Below are positions 8,622 to 18,692 of a stretch of DNA of 64,000 nt, one piece after another. Source of the DNA: an uncultured Lachnospiraceae bacterium (GTDB lineage Bacteria; Bacillota; Clostridia; Lachnospirales; Lachnospiraceae); contig CAMWFQ010000015.1 of NCBI GenBank assembly GCA_947173495.1, positions 62,001 through 126,000 of the forward strand, given 5' to 3'. The translations under genes and the position numbers were made by a program. Below the pieces are notes generated by a model, which was given only the letters and a program-made list of their open reading frames with translations, searched no databases and was not told the origin of the DNA. Each line of letters opens with the position of its first letter. Position 1 is the first letter of the stretch.

Positions 8622-10310
8622 ATGAAAAAGAAAATGGTTGCTGTTCTGCTGTCGGCTGCAATGACGGCGTCGCTGCTGGCAGGATGCGGAAATTCCGGGA
8701 CGTCTTCATCGGACGGTACGGGAGAAGGGACATCCGGCGAAGGGGCGTCTGCGGAGAGCGGGGCTGCCGGGGAGGTATCAACGGACGGCGCGGCAGGAGG
8801 AGAGACAGAGAATTTTAACGAGACAGGGTATCCGATTGTGAACGAGCCGATTACCTTAAAGATTATGCAGGGCGTCCGCGACGTGGATTCGGTGATAGAC
8901 CCTTCCGATATGCCCGCAATCCAGCGTCTGGAGGAACAGACCGGAATCAAACTGGAGTGGGATGTGGTAAAGAGCACGGACTGGCCCACCAAACTGAACC
9001 TGATGTTCGCCTCAGGAGAATATCCTGATATCATCATTACGCCGAATACGGACGTTGACCAGGAGGAATACGGGGTATCGCAGCAGATACTGATTCCCTT
9101 AAATGACGACCTTACCAGTAAGTATATGCCGAATTATACGGAGAGAAGGGCGGCGGAGGATTCCGACCCCTGCGAGACTCTGGCGGCTTCCGACGGGAAC
9201 AAGTATTCTATCGGATATATGGTTGGCCAGTACATCAATACTCCTGCTCACTTCTTTATCAATCAGCAGTGGCTGGATAATTTAAGCCTTGAGACGCCCA
9301 AAAATGTGGACGAGCTGACAGAGGTGCTGCGCGCATTCAAGGCTCAGGACGCAAACGGCAACGGGGATGCTTCCGACGAGGTGCCTCTGGAGATGAGTCT
9401 GGATAACGGTTTCTACGGTGTGCGTTACATGCTGCCCATGTTCGGGATTCCTTCCGGCGGTTATGAATGGCTTTATCTTGACAATGACAGGAAGGTACAG
9501 TTTGCTCCCACACAGGACGGGTTCCGCGAATGTCTGGAATGGCTTCATACCTGCTACAGCGAAGGCCTGCTTGACGCGGAGATGATTTCTCAGGACACGA
9601 ACACTGTCGAGTCAAAATTTGCGGAGGGCAATGTGGGATTCTTTACCGCGTGGAGGCTGAAAGCCATGGGCTTTGACGACGGCGTGATGAAGACCTGCGT
9701 CCTGTACACTCCGGAAGACGAGGGAACCTGCATGTACCGCTCCATCGAGAAGGCAAAGCCGGGCGCATATATCACCACCACAAACCAGTATGTTCCGCAA
9801 AGCCTGCGGCTTTTAGACGCCATGATGGAGACGGAGATGATGTACTCTCTGTACTACGGCGAGAAGGACGCTACGGATGGTTCAGGCTGGGAGTATACGG
9901 AGGATAACAAGATTAACCCGATTATGAACGGGGATATCGACCCGATAACATGGCTTGACTGCAACACACTGTTCTTCGGACCCGGCAAATATATTGACTC
10001 TGTTTTTGAGTGGCCGGAGCAGAGGGTTGAAAAGACCCAGTACTGCCAGATATATGATGATGCAGGGCTTCTGCAGACCTATTCCAACGATTATATCGCT
10101 ACCGCCCCTCTCACTTCAGAGCAGATGCAGGCGAATACATTGACGGAAACGGATATTAATAATGCTGTGAAAGAATATATGGCGACCTTTATTATGGAAG
10201 GCGTGACGGATGACAGCTGGAATTCCTTTGTTTCCATGTTCGACGGTATGAATATTGAGAATTACATAAGCGTATTCCAGACGGCAGTCGATTCCATGGA
10301 ATTTAATTAA
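8622..10310 (+). CDS. Extracellular sugar-binding lipoprotein, LplA type
   Basis: A 562-residue solute-binding protein. The signal peptide ends in the lipobox LLAGC, with Cys22 as the lipid anchor. A Gly/Ser/Glu-rich linker (about residues 25-65) precedes the two-lobed binding domain of the large LplA-like class. AAAGGAGG precedes the ATG. It is the last gene of the permease operon and is followed by a strong terminator hairpin at 10329. It captures the oligosaccharide for the 6651/7647 permeases. The exact sugar cannot be read from sequence; the nearby GH115 and GH43-like enzymes suggest a glucuronic-acid- or arabinose-decorated glycan. Confidence 0.9.
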   Translation: MKKKMVAVLLSAAMTASLLAGCGNSGTSSSDGTGEGTSGEGASAESGAAGEVSTDGAAGGETENFNETGYPIVNEPITLKIMQGVRDVDSVIDPSDMPAIQRLEEQTGIKLEWDVVKSTDWPTKLNLMFASGEYPDIIITPNTDVDQEEYGVSQQILIPLNDDLTSKYMPNYTERRAAEDSDPCETLAASDGNKYSIGYMVGQYINTPAHFFINQQWLDNLSLETPKNVDELTEVLRAFKAQDANGNGDASDEVPLEMSLDNGFYGVRYMLPMFGIPSGGYEWLYLDNDRKVQFAPTQDGFRECLEWLHTCYSEGLLDAEMISQDTNTVESKFAEGNVGFFTAWRLKAMGFDDGVMKTCVLYTPEDEGTCMYRSIEKAKPGAYITTTNQYVPQSLRLLDAMMETEMMYSLYYGEKDATDGSGWEYTEDNKINPIMNGDIDPITWLDCNTLFFGPGKYIDSVFEWPEQRVEKTQYCQIYDDAGLLQTYSNDYIATAPLTSEQMQANTLTETDINNAVKEYMATFIMEGVTDDSWNSFVSMFDGMNIENYISVFQTAVDSMEFN

Positions 10311-10328
10311 AAAGATATCTGCATTTTA

Positions 10329-10366
10329 CCCCGGGGCTGCCGTAGCTGGCGGCTCCGGGGATTTTT
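10329..10366 (+). terminator. Rho-independent terminator after first binding-protein gene
   Basis: A near-perfect 13 bp stem (10329-10341 with 10348-10360, two G-U pairs) has a 6-base loop and is followed by ATTTTTA. It separates the transport operon from the sensor operon that starts at 10470. A consensus-like -10 (TATAAT, 10415-10420) follows for the sensor genes. Confidence 0.85.
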
Positions 10367-10469
10367 ACGCAGAAGAGAATAAGGAAATCCACTCGATTTT
10401 TTCTGTCACTCTGGTATAATTTGTATGCAGGAATAAAACGGGCGGCGCTGCGGAAAGGAAAGGCAGGAC

Positions 10470-12227
10470 ATGGGGCAGATGGAAAAACTCAGGCAGAGAT
10501 ATTACGACATACCGCTTTCGGGAAAGGTAATGCTGGTGTTTACCGTTTTTTTGCTGATTTTTTGTCTGGTCACTCAGGTTGCCCTGCAGCTGAGCCTTTC
10601 GGTTTATGACGGAAAGCTGTATGAAAAGTCCCTGCAGGAATTGGATTATTTTTCCCAGGGGGTAAACCGTTCTGTGGAAGAATTCAAAGCGCTTAGCGCC
10701 GAGATTGCCATGGACGACGACATACAGGAGCTGCTCGTGGAATTGCGGGATATGGACGGTGGCGGCGCGGCCTATTCGCTGGGCATACTGGAACTGAGGG
10801 AGCTGATTGCGGCTAAGACGAATACCAACCTGGATGTAAGGAGCGCGGTCTTTTATGACGGCGGCATAACGGATATTCTTGTGGGAACGGGAATGAAGAC
10901 GGTTCCGGAGAAAATCAGGCAGGTTATGGAAAAACCGGTTTTAGAGGCAAGAGGCGGGAGCGTGGTAAGGGAGCCGGACGAGCAGTGGCCTTATTTTCTG
11001 GTGGGAAGAAATATACTGGAAAAGGAAAACGCACGGTTTACTTATCTGGGGACGCTGCTTCTTTGCTGTGATATGACGGGGGTAATCCGGAAGAATGCCC
11101 GCAGCCTGGAGGCGGAACATGCCAGTCTGTGTGTGTACACGGATAAATTTATGGTTTATCAGGACGACGCAATAGAAGGGATTTCTTTTCCGGCCTGTGA
11201 GGAAGGGAAAGGATATGAAATTGTCAGGGTGGGAAAAGAGCGGTATTTCATGTGCTATTTATATTCCACAGAGACCGGCTGGATGTACGCAAACGTATTT
11301 CCCTATACGGAGATTTACGGGCAGGTTCGGGCAATCAGAATGATATTGGTGGCAGCCATTGTGCTGATGGCGCTGGTATTTATGGCAGGGATGACCGGCC
11401 TTGTGAGGACAATTACACGGCCTTTGAATGAACTGGTCAGGTCTATGCGGATTGTGGAAACCGGAGATTTTCAGGGAGCGAGGGAAGAATTGACACTGGA
11501 AGAGAGGGGCGATGAGACCGGGCAGCTGCAAAAGGAATTTGATACCATGCTGGGGCGTATCAATGAACTGATTGTGGAAAACTATGAGAAGCAGCTTTTG
11601 TTAAAGGACACAAGCTACCGGATGCTGCGGGCCCAGATTAACCCTCATTTTATTTATAACACGCTCAATACGATAAACTGGATGGTGAAATGGAAGAAAA
11701 ATGAAGAGGTCAGTAAGCTGATTGTGGAATTCGGGAATATGCTTCGCAACTCTTTTGCGGAAGACCCGTTTTCAACGGTGGAGGAAGAGACGGCATCGGT
11801 GGAGGGGTATATGGCGATTCAGTCCTACCGTTATCAGAGCCGGGCGGATTTTCTGGTGGAAAAGGAGGGAGAACTGGAAAAATATCTGACCCCCAGGATG
11901 ATTTTACAGCCTCTTGTTGAAAATGCAATTTACCATGGAATCGAAAATTCCCTGGAAAAATGCACGGTGCGGGTATCCGTAAAAGAAATGGAGGACTATA
12001 TCTGGTATGAGGTGGCGGACGACGGGCCGGGGATGGACGAAGAAACTTTGAAGGCGGTAAGGAACGGAACTGCCAAATCCAAAGGGAACGGGATTGGACT
12101 TGCCAATATCCGGGAAAGAATAAGGCTTATATTTGAAGACGGAGAATTTATGATAGACAGCGTTTCCGGAGTAGGGACAAGAGTGGATATCCGGATACCG
12201 AAAAAGGAGGTGGGACGGGATGTATAA
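10470..12227 (+). CDS. YesM-type sensor histidine kinase
   Basis: A 585-residue membrane sensor kinase. It has a TM helix at about residues 17-37, an extracellular sensing domain (about 38-285), a second TM (about 290-312) and a HAMP linker. The His_kinase domain has the phosphoacceptor in INPHFIYNTLN (His393). The HATPase domain carries NAIYHG, DDGPGMDE and GIGLANIRERI. AAAGGAAAGG precedes the ATG. The 3' end overlaps the response regulator by 8 bp. With the stand-alone binding lipoprotein at 13740 it probably forms a sugar-sensing relay that controls the neighbouring transport and hydrolase genes. Confidence 0.92.
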   Translation: MGQMEKLRQRYYDIPLSGKVMLVFTVFLLIFCLVTQVALQLSLSVYDGKLYEKSLQELDYFSQGVNRSVEEFKALSAEIAMDDDIQELLVELRDMDGGGAAYSLGILELRELIAAKTNTNLDVRSAVFYDGGITDILVGTGMKTVPEKIRQVMEKPVLEARGGSVVREPDEQWPYFLVGRNILEKENARFTYLGTLLLCCDMTGVIRKNARSLEAEHASLCVYTDKFMVYQDDAIEGISFPACEEGKGYEIVRVGKERYFMCYLYSTETGWMYANVFPYTEIYGQVRAIRMILVAAIVLMALVFMAGMTGLVRTITRPLNELVRSMRIVETGDFQGAREELTLEERGDETGQLQKEFDTMLGRINELIVENYEKQLLLKDTSYRMLRAQINPHFIYNTLNTINWMVKWKKNEEVSKLIVEFGNMLRNSFAEDPFSTVEEETASVEGYMAIQSYRYQSRADFLVEKEGELEKYLTPRMILQPLVENAIYHGIENSLEKCTVRVSVKEMEDYIWYEVADDGPGMDEETLKAVRNGTAKSKGNGIGLANIRERIRLIFEDGEFMIDSVSGVGTRVDIRIPKKEVGRDV

Positions 12228-13743
12228 GCTTTTGATTGTGGATGATGAAGATTTTGAGCGCGAAGGGATGGCTCACCTGATTGACTGGGGCAAATATGAA
12301 ATAGAAATGGTGGGTACAGCATGGAACGGAGTGGACGCTTTTCAACAAATAGAAAAGCTGCATCCCGATATGGTCCTGACGGATATCAAAATGCCGGTCA
12401 TGAATGGAATCGAGCTGATACAAAAGGTCAGGGAAACATATCCCGATATAGAGTTTGCTGTTCTCTCCGGCTATGGCGAGTATGAGTTTACGTCAAAGGC
12501 CATGGAGCAGGGCGTAAGGCATTATGTGTTAAAGCCCTGCGATGAGGATAAAGTCCTGGAAGTGATGGGCAAGGTCAAGAAGGATGTGGACGCAAGAAGG
12601 AAGCGGATATGCAGGGAGGAGGAATACCGGAACCGAATCATGCCCAAAGCCAGGCAGCAGCTTTTCCGGAACATTCTGCTGGAGAGGGAGGATGTGCGTG
12701 CGGACAGGCTTTTTACACAGCAGGAAGAAGCGGAAGGCCTGCCCGGCAGGGTCCGGCTTCTGGTATTCCGGGGTGAGGAGTCCTTTGACGAATTGGAGGA
12801 ATTTGCACTTGGCAATATACTGGGAGAGCTGATGGGGGAGCAGAGGATGAAGACCTATGTCTCCACAGTGGTAAAAAACGATGCGGTAATGCTGGTCACG
12901 GATACAGAGCCGGAGAAGCTTGTTCCCATCGTGTGCAGGCTCAGGAGGGAGTTTGGGAAAATCAGGAAAGAGCCTGTCCGCGCGGCGTTAAGCGGCAGTG
13001 GGGATATGGGAAGCCTTGCGGCCCTGTACAGGCAGACGCAGGAACTGTTCAACAGTTCTGACGGGCTGGAGAAGGAGGCGCTGCTGCATGATGGTCTGTT
13101 TGACGGCAAGAAGCAAAATACGGATTTTCTGGTGGATTTTGCCGTCATAGGAAAAACCTGTAATTATGCGGAATTGCTGCAGGCTTTGCAGCTGGCGTTC
13201 CTTAGGATGCAGTACCGCAGCTTCTCCTTTTCGGATAAAAGGGATATGATGAACAGGGTTCTGCGCATTACCTGTCTGGAAAGCCTCAGGGAGGAAGAAA
13301 GTCCCGTCGATGAAAATGCGCAGGATTTGATGATAACGGCGGCAAGACAGATTTTCCGGCGCTCGGAAAGGAGGGAGGCTGACAATAAAGAAAGTATCCG
13401 TTACAGGCAGATATTAGAAGAAATATACCGCCATTTTCAGGACCAGGAATTCTGTCTTCATTATCTGGCGGCGGAGATTTTATATATGAATGAGAATTAT
13501 TGCGGGAAACTATTCCTGAAAATGTGTGGGAAGAAGTTCACAAAATTTTTACTGGATGCAAGGATAGCCGCAGCGGAACAGCTCATGAGGCTGGAGCCGG
13601 ATATTATGGTTGGGCGGGTGTCTGAAATGGTGGGATTTGCATCGGACGGGCAGTATTTTTCCAAGGCTTTTAAGAAAAGCAAGGGTATGGCGCCAAGTGA
13701 ATACCGCGAAAAAATACGATTGGGGGGCAGCGGAATAGCATGA
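12220..13743 (+). CDS. YesN-type response regulator, AraC-like output
   Basis: A 507-residue regulator. The receiver domain (residues 1-120) carries acidic DDE residues, the phosphoacceptor Asp55 in LTDIKMPVMNG, and a Lys in LKPC. A long linker of low conservation follows. The C-terminal AraC-type double HTH (about 405-500) includes VGFASDGQYFSKAFKKSKGMAPSEYR. Its start overlaps the kinase and its stop overlaps the next gene (ATGA at 13740), so kinase, regulator and binding protein are one translation-coupled unit. It likely activates the ABC and hydrolase genes around it. Confidence 0.92.
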   Translation: MYKLLIVDDEDFEREGMAHLIDWGKYEIEMVGTAWNGVDAFQQIEKLHPDMVLTDIKMPVMNGIELIQKVRETYPDIEFAVLSGYGEYEFTSKAMEQGVRHYVLKPCDEDKVLEVMGKVKKDVDARRKRICREEEYRNRIMPKARQQLFRNILLEREDVRADRLFTQQEEAEGLPGRVRLLVFRGEESFDELEEFALGNILGELMGEQRMKTYVSTVVKNDAVMLVTDTEPEKLVPIVCRLRREFGKIRKEPVRAALSGSGDMGSLAALYRQTQELFNSSDGLEKEALLHDGLFDGKKQNTDFLVDFAVIGKTCNYAELLQALQLAFLRMQYRSFSFSDKRDMMNRVLRITCLESLREEESPVDENAQDLMITAARQIFRRSERREADNKESIRYRQILEEIYRHFQDQEFCLHYLAAEILYMNENYCGKLFLKMCGKKFTKFLLDARIAAAEQLMRLEPDIMVGRVSEMVGFASDGQYFSKAFKKSKGMAPSEYREKIRLGGSGIA

Positions 13744-15074
13744 GGAAAAGGGTTACCGGATATGCAGCAGTTTTTCTACTGCTTTTTGCCTTTGTTATGG
13801 TATGCAGCTGCGGAACCACTGCGGTACATGAGGAATTAAGCGACAGGGGAGAGGAACAGAGGGTTATACGGATTGCCTGGTGGGGCGGGGAAGAGAGGAA
13901 TGAGAAGACGAATCAGGTTCTGGAGCTTTATAGCCAAATCCATCCGGAGATACGGTTTGAGACTGTGGCTTTGGAATGGGAAGATTATTTTAATAAGATT
14001 GAGCAGGAAACCGCCGTGGGAAATATGCCGGACATCATACAGATGGATTACCAGTATATCACCACCTATTCGGAAAACGGTTCTCTGGCAGATTTGACGT
14101 CCTTTGTGGAGGACGGGACCATTCGGATACAGGATATGGAGGAACATTTTTTTAACTGCGGCGTGGTTGACGGCAGGGTGCAGGGGATTGTGCTGACAAG
14201 CTCCGTGCTGGCCATGGTGTACAATCCGGAGGTTTTTGACAGAGCCGGCATCCCTTATCCACAGCCGGACTGGTCATGGGATGATTTTGCGGATATTTGC
14301 CTGCGGCTGGAGGAGGGGATGAACGGGTACGGCGTCCAGATGACGCCCATTCTGGATATGAATCTCTACCATTATTGGGTGAGGCAGCAGGGGGAAGAGT
14401 TATTTTCGGCAGACCAGAGAACCCTAGGCTATAGCGACGATTCCGTGTATACAGGTTATGTGAGTCTGTTCAAATCACTGATTGATGCGGGGGCAATTCC
14501 CAGTTCGGATGCCTGGGCGGAGATTAACGTACAGGGCCAGGAGAAGCTTCCTGTGGTTACGGGCGAGTGCGGCATGATGCCGGAATGGAGTAATTTTGTT
14601 GTCAAAGTGGGGCAGGCCAATGAGAATCTGAAACTGGTGACGCTGCCTTTGGCAGTATCGCTCCCGGCAGGAGAAAATATGGGGTTGTGGCATAAACCCG
14701 GCATGTTCTTTTCAGTGGCCGAAACTTCCGACGTCAAGGAAGAATGCGCGCAGTTTATAGACTGGTTTGTAAATTCAGAAGAGGCGAATGATATTTTGAA
14801 GGGGGAAAGGGGAATTCCGGCTTCGGAAAAAATCAGGGAGCGCCTGCTCCGGGACGAGACCCTGCCACGGGTACAAAGAGAAATGTTTGCATATGTGGAG
14901 GAGGCAATGGCGTTTTGCGGAGAGATTCCTCCGCCGGAACCGGCAGGGATTGAAGGCCTGAACAATGCTTTTGCGGAGACGGCCAATATGTATTTTTACG
15001 GAGTAAAAACGGCTGAGGAAGCGGCGGCGGAATTTCGCCGCCGGGTGGATGAAATTCTTTCCGAAGCAAAATAG
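13740..15074 (+). CDS. Stand-alone sugar-binding lipoprotein, possible sensor partner
   Basis: A 444-residue family 1 solute-binding protein. The N-terminal hydrophobic segment ends near VCSCG, with Cys24 the likely lipid anchor (Cys22 also possible). The mature part starts IRIAWWGG and carries the family motif GERGIPASEKIRE. No permeases are next to it. Instead it overlaps the response regulator by 4 bp (ATGA). It resembles the first half of the fused binding protein at 44506, which is also tied to a kinase/regulator pair. By analogy with the AraP-AraS-AraT system of Geobacillus, it may be the ligand-sensing part of a three-component system. That role is inference. Confidence 0.85.
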   Translation: MRKRVTGYAAVFLLLFAFVMVCSCGTTAVHEELSDRGEEQRVIRIAWWGGEERNEKTNQVLELYSQIHPEIRFETVALEWEDYFNKIEQETAVGNMPDIIQMDYQYITTYSENGSLADLTSFVEDGTIRIQDMEEHFFNCGVVDGRVQGIVLTSSVLAMVYNPEVFDRAGIPYPQPDWSWDDFADICLRLEEGMNGYGVQMTPILDMNLYHYWVRQQGEELFSADQRTLGYSDDSVYTGYVSLFKSLIDAGAIPSSDAWAEINVQGQEKLPVVTGECGMMPEWSNFVVKVGQANENLKLVTLPLAVSLPAGENMGLWHKPGMFFSVAETSDVKEECAQFIDWFVNSEEANDILKGERGIPASEKIRERLLRDETLPRVQREMFAYVEEAMAFCGEIPPPEPAGIEGLNNAFAETANMYFYGVKTAEEAAAEFRRRVDEILSEAK

Positions 15075-15139
15075 GACGAAAGTAACAGTGAAGCCGATGA
15101 CTGAACTGTTACAACAGAAATGACAGGAGAGAAAGCAAA

Positions 15140-18100
15140 ATGAGAATCGGGCGGTACGACTATTTACAGGCTGTTTATGAAGAAAAGGAAACGGAGGCAG
15201 TGAAGATTGCGGTCCGGAATCTGGAACGGGATTTCAGACGTGTACTGGACTGTAACACGCAGCCGCCAAAGAGCGCGGTCCCTTGCCGGATCGTGGTGGG
15301 AACGCTTGGCGTATCGGAAGAAATCGGACGGAAGGCGAGGACGGAGCTGCTGCGAAAGAAGGACGGCGCGCCTTATAAGGAGGCGTTTCTGATTCAGGAA
15401 AAAGAGGGGGAGCTTTTGATTGCGGGCAGCGACAGGCGGGGAACCGTGTACGGCGTTTATGAGGTGTGCGGCGCGTGGCTGGGCGTATCGCCCTGGTATT
15501 TCTTTGCGGATGTACCGGTGCGTCAGAAGGAGGAGGTCTGTTTTGAGGAAGGGCTTATAAAAACAGAGCGTCCGGGCGTGGAGTATCGCGGCATCTTTAT
15601 CAATGACGAGGAGGAATTGGAGCACTGGGTACAGCGGTACATGGGTGAAGATACTATCGGCGTTAAGACTTATGAAAAAATTTTTGAACTCATGCTGCGC
15701 CTTAAGCTGAATTACATATGGCCGGCCATGCATGTGAATTCTTTTAATATGAAGCGGGAAAACGGAGCCCTCGCCGACCGTATGGGAATCGTGGTGGGGA
15801 CTTCCCACTGCGACATGCTCATGCGCAGCAACAACCGGGAGTGGAGGCCATGGCTTGCAAAAAAGGGATATACGGATGTAGAATATGACTTTTCCATTCC
15901 GGGCAGGAACCGGGAAATACTGAAGGAATACTGGCGGGAGAGCGTGGAGCAGAACCGGGATTTTGAGGTGAGCTATACGCTGGGAATGCGCGGCATCCAT
16001 GACAGCGGTTTTTCGGTCAAAACCCTGGCAGGACTGGAAGGGGAGGAGCTCCTTGCGGCAAAGCGGCAGCTCCTTGCATCTGTCATGGAAGCGCAGAGGG
16101 AGATATTGTCAGATGTGCTTCCCGGAGAGACGCTCAAAACCTTTGTGCCCTATAAGGAAGTGTTGGAACTCTACGACAACGGACTGGAAGTGCCGGAGGA
16201 TATGACGCTGATCTGGGTCAATGACAATTACGGCTATGTACGGCGCTATCCGTCGCAGAAGGAGAAAGAACGCAGCGGCGGGAACGGAATCTACTACCAT
16301 AACTCCTACTGGGCGCCGCCGGGAGGCTCCTATCTTTTTATCTGCTCTATTCCCCTTGCCCACACAAGGAATGAGCTGCTGAAGGCTTACGAAGAAGGAA
16401 TCCGTAAGATATGGGTAACGAATTTCGGCGCGGTCAAGCCCCTGGAACAGCAGCTTTCTTTCTATGCCGCTCTGGCGTGGGACGCGGGGAAGGAGAATGC
16501 GCTGACGGACAGGGAAGAGGCGTTTCTGGAAAAATGGATTGACAGTATGTTCAGCGGCGGATATGGGAAGGAGCTGGCGGGGTATCTCACGGAGTTTGAC
16601 CAGCTGACCAATGCCAGGAAGGTGGAGCAGATGGATGCGGACGCCTTTTCGCAGACGGCTTACGGGGATGAGGCGGCTGCGCGCATCCACCGCTATGAAA
16701 GGCTGTTTGAATCGGTGAACCGTATCTGGAAGGAACTTCCGGAGCAGGAGCAGGATGCCTTTTTCCAGATGATAGCCATGAAAATACACGCGGGATATTT
16801 TACAAATCTGATGTATTATTATGCGGACAGAAGCGTCCTTTGCATGAAACAGAGGAAATACGGACCGGCCCGGGAATACACAGAGCGCAGCAAAGCGATT
16901 GACCGGGCGCGAAGGAGTATGCTCTATTATTATAACCATGTGATGGCAAACGGAAAATGGAACGGGATTCTCACGCCGGAGGACTTCCCGCCGCCGAGAA
17001 CCGCCATGCACCCGGCGTGTATGATGCCGTTGGGTGGGGAGAGCGGCGCAGCGGCAGGAACAGCAACAGACATTGCGGCAGGCTTTGCAGGCGCGGCAAC
17101 AGAGGGCGGAAGTGAAGGATATGGCAAAGAGCTGGTGGTGACGCTGTGGAATGAGGAACCGGAGATTGTATTTACGAAACAGACCGTGAAGTGGATAGAG
17201 ATAGCCAATGAAAGCGATACGGCACTGACCGGCTGTATGAGGGGGCCGGATTGGATTCGCTTTACGGACAGCGGAACCTGTGTCATGGAAATAAACGTCT
17301 GTCCGGGCAGGGAGGAGAGGATTCTTTTCGAGGCAGACTGGAAAAGGCTTTCCATGGATATGACCGAAAACGAAGTTCCCCAAAAGCGGCAGGGGTATCT
17401 GGCAATCGAAGATGCGGACACAAGGGTGTTCCGGAAAATTCCGGTTTCCGTGGTATGCTGGCGGAAAGCTGCGGCAGGCTCTGCAGGCGCAGGTGAAGGA
17501 GCTTTTGCAGGTGTGGAGGACGACGGGCGCGTCTGTGTGGAGGCGGTATCCGGAGAGCACGACGGCGGATGGAAGGCGATAGAAAATCTTGGAAGGGATT
17601 CCTCCGCCCTTTTAGAGGCGCAGCTTGCCGGGGCAGCGGCGGCATACCCGGTCAGGATTTTTGGCGAAGGAAATTTTCTTCTGGAAATACACCGTTTTCC
17701 ATCCCTCAATTCCATAGGGGAAATCTGTGTTGGTATCTCTGTGGACGGCGGAAAGGTGCATGTTGTAAAGTCGGATTCAAATGATGAATACTGCGGCACA
17801 TGGAAAGAGAACGTAAGAAACAATGTGGACAAAATCTGTCTGGAACTTCCTTTTATGGAAGCGGGGGAACATATCATCAGGTTTCATGCAATCAGCAGAT
17901 ACTTTGCATTTACCCGGTTTGTGCTCTATACAGGGGAGCGGAAGGAAAATGCGCTGGGGAAAGAAGGAGGCTGCCAGAGACTGCCGGAAGCGTTTGACGC
18001 GGAGGATTTTGCCAGACGCTTTTACGGGGAAGAGGCAGTATGTCTTCTGCCGAGGCCGGTTCTTTATCTGCCAACCTCTGCGTCGGGAGACAGCCTGGCT

Positions 18101-18676
18101 ATGGAAGATAAGAGTGTGCAGCTTTCCCGTTACGGCGAACCTGTTGCGCCGGAGCAGATTGTGGAGAGCGGACGCACTATGGCGGAGGAAAAAGACGGCG
18201 TGCTGCGCATAGAGACGGCGTCCGCCCTTGCACAGAGCGAGTATGCCTATACCGTGAACGGGAACTGGCACTGGTGCAACAGCCCTTCTCATGGGGAAAC
18301 AGGGCTTGCCATGTATATCCGGAAAATGGATCCGGCCTGTGGGAATGAGGGGAAAGCGCCCGCCCTGTGTTATTGGCTGCGGGCATCAGGCGGCAGATAC
18401 CGTATATGGATTCGTATGCTGATGTGGGGAGACGATACCTCTCATTTGGCGCTGGCAATCGACGGAAAACAGATTCCGGAGAAGGAACTCTGCGGCGGAC
18501 ATTCCATATGGAGATATTCCAACGAGCAGGTATGGAAGTGGTTTCCCGTGTTGGAAGTGTCTCTGGCGAAAGGAGAGCACCTGCTGCAGCTCGCGGCGCT
18601 TTCCCCCATGCTGCGGTTTGAACAGATTTATATGACAACGGGGGAGGAGTATCCTCCGGCAGAGGAAAGCGTATAA
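15140..18676 (+). CDS. GH115 family alpha-glucuronidase
   Basis: An 1178-residue protein. Residues about 1-150 form the N-terminal domain and about 150-620 the GH115 catalytic TIM barrel, with motifs GVEYRGIFINDEEE, LKLNYIWPAMH, GIVVGTSHCDMLMRSNNREW and LGMRGIHDSG. GH115 enzymes remove (4-O-methyl-)glucuronic acid from xylan or arabinogalactan. No signal peptide is seen, so it should act on imported fragments. A Gly/Ala-rich insertion near residues 633-660 and another Ala/Gly stretch near 780 look like linkers to C-terminal beta-sandwich domains. AGGAGAG precedes the ATG. The SGNH hydrolase follows after 16 bp. Confidence 0.88.
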   Translation: MRIGRYDYLQAVYEEKETEAVKIAVRNLERDFRRVLDCNTQPPKSAVPCRIVVGTLGVSEEIGRKARTELLRKKDGAPYKEAFLIQEKEGELLIAGSDRRGTVYGVYEVCGAWLGVSPWYFFADVPVRQKEEVCFEEGLIKTERPGVEYRGIFINDEEELEHWVQRYMGEDTIGVKTYEKIFELMLRLKLNYIWPAMHVNSFNMKRENGALADRMGIVVGTSHCDMLMRSNNREWRPWLAKKGYTDVEYDFSIPGRNREILKEYWRESVEQNRDFEVSYTLGMRGIHDSGFSVKTLAGLEGEELLAAKRQLLASVMEAQREILSDVLPGETLKTFVPYKEVLELYDNGLEVPEDMTLIWVNDNYGYVRRYPSQKEKERSGGNGIYYHNSYWAPPGGSYLFICSIPLAHTRNELLKAYEEGIRKIWVTNFGAVKPLEQQLSFYAALAWDAGKENALTDREEAFLEKWIDSMFSGGYGKELAGYLTEFDQLTNARKVEQMDADAFSQTAYGDEAAARIHRYERLFESVNRIWKELPEQEQDAFFQMIAMKIHAGYFTNLMYYYADRSVLCMKQRKYGPAREYTERSKAIDRARRSMLYYYNHVMANGKWNGILTPEDFPPPRTAMHPACMMPLGGESGAAAGTATDIAAGFAGAATEGGSEGYGKELVVTLWNEEPEIVFTKQTVKWIEIANESDTALTGCMRGPDWIRFTDSGTCVMEINVCPGREERILFEADWKRLSMDMTENEVPQKRQGYLAIEDADTRVFRKIPVSVVCWRKAAAGSAGAGEGAFAGVEDDGRVCVEAVSGEHDGGWKAIENLGRDSSALLEAQLAGAAAAYPVRIFGEGNFLLEIHRFPSLNSIGEICVGISVDGGKVHVVKSDSNDEYCGTWKENVRNNVDKICLELPFMEAGEHIIRFHAISRYFAFTRFVLYTGERKENALGKEGGCQRLPEAFDAEDFARRFYGEEAVCLLPRPVLYLPTSASGDSLAMEDKSVQLSRYGEPVAPEQIVESGRTMAEEKDGVLRIETASALAQSEYAYTVNGNWHWCNSPSHGETGLAMYIRKMDPACGNEGKAPALCYWLRASGGRYRIWIRMLMWGDDTSHLALAIDGKQIPEKELCGGHSIWRYSNEQVWKWFPVLEVSLAKGEHLLQLAALSPMLRFEQIYMTTGEEYPPAEESV

Positions 18677-18692
18677 GGGAGGGAACAGGAAA

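Noticed and set aside
16109-17560. A 483-codon open frame on the minus strand inside the GH115 gene
   Set aside because: The plus strand holds a clear GH115 protein; the antisense frame has low-complexity, Arg/His/Pro-rich reading and no start signals. It is a shadow of codon bias.
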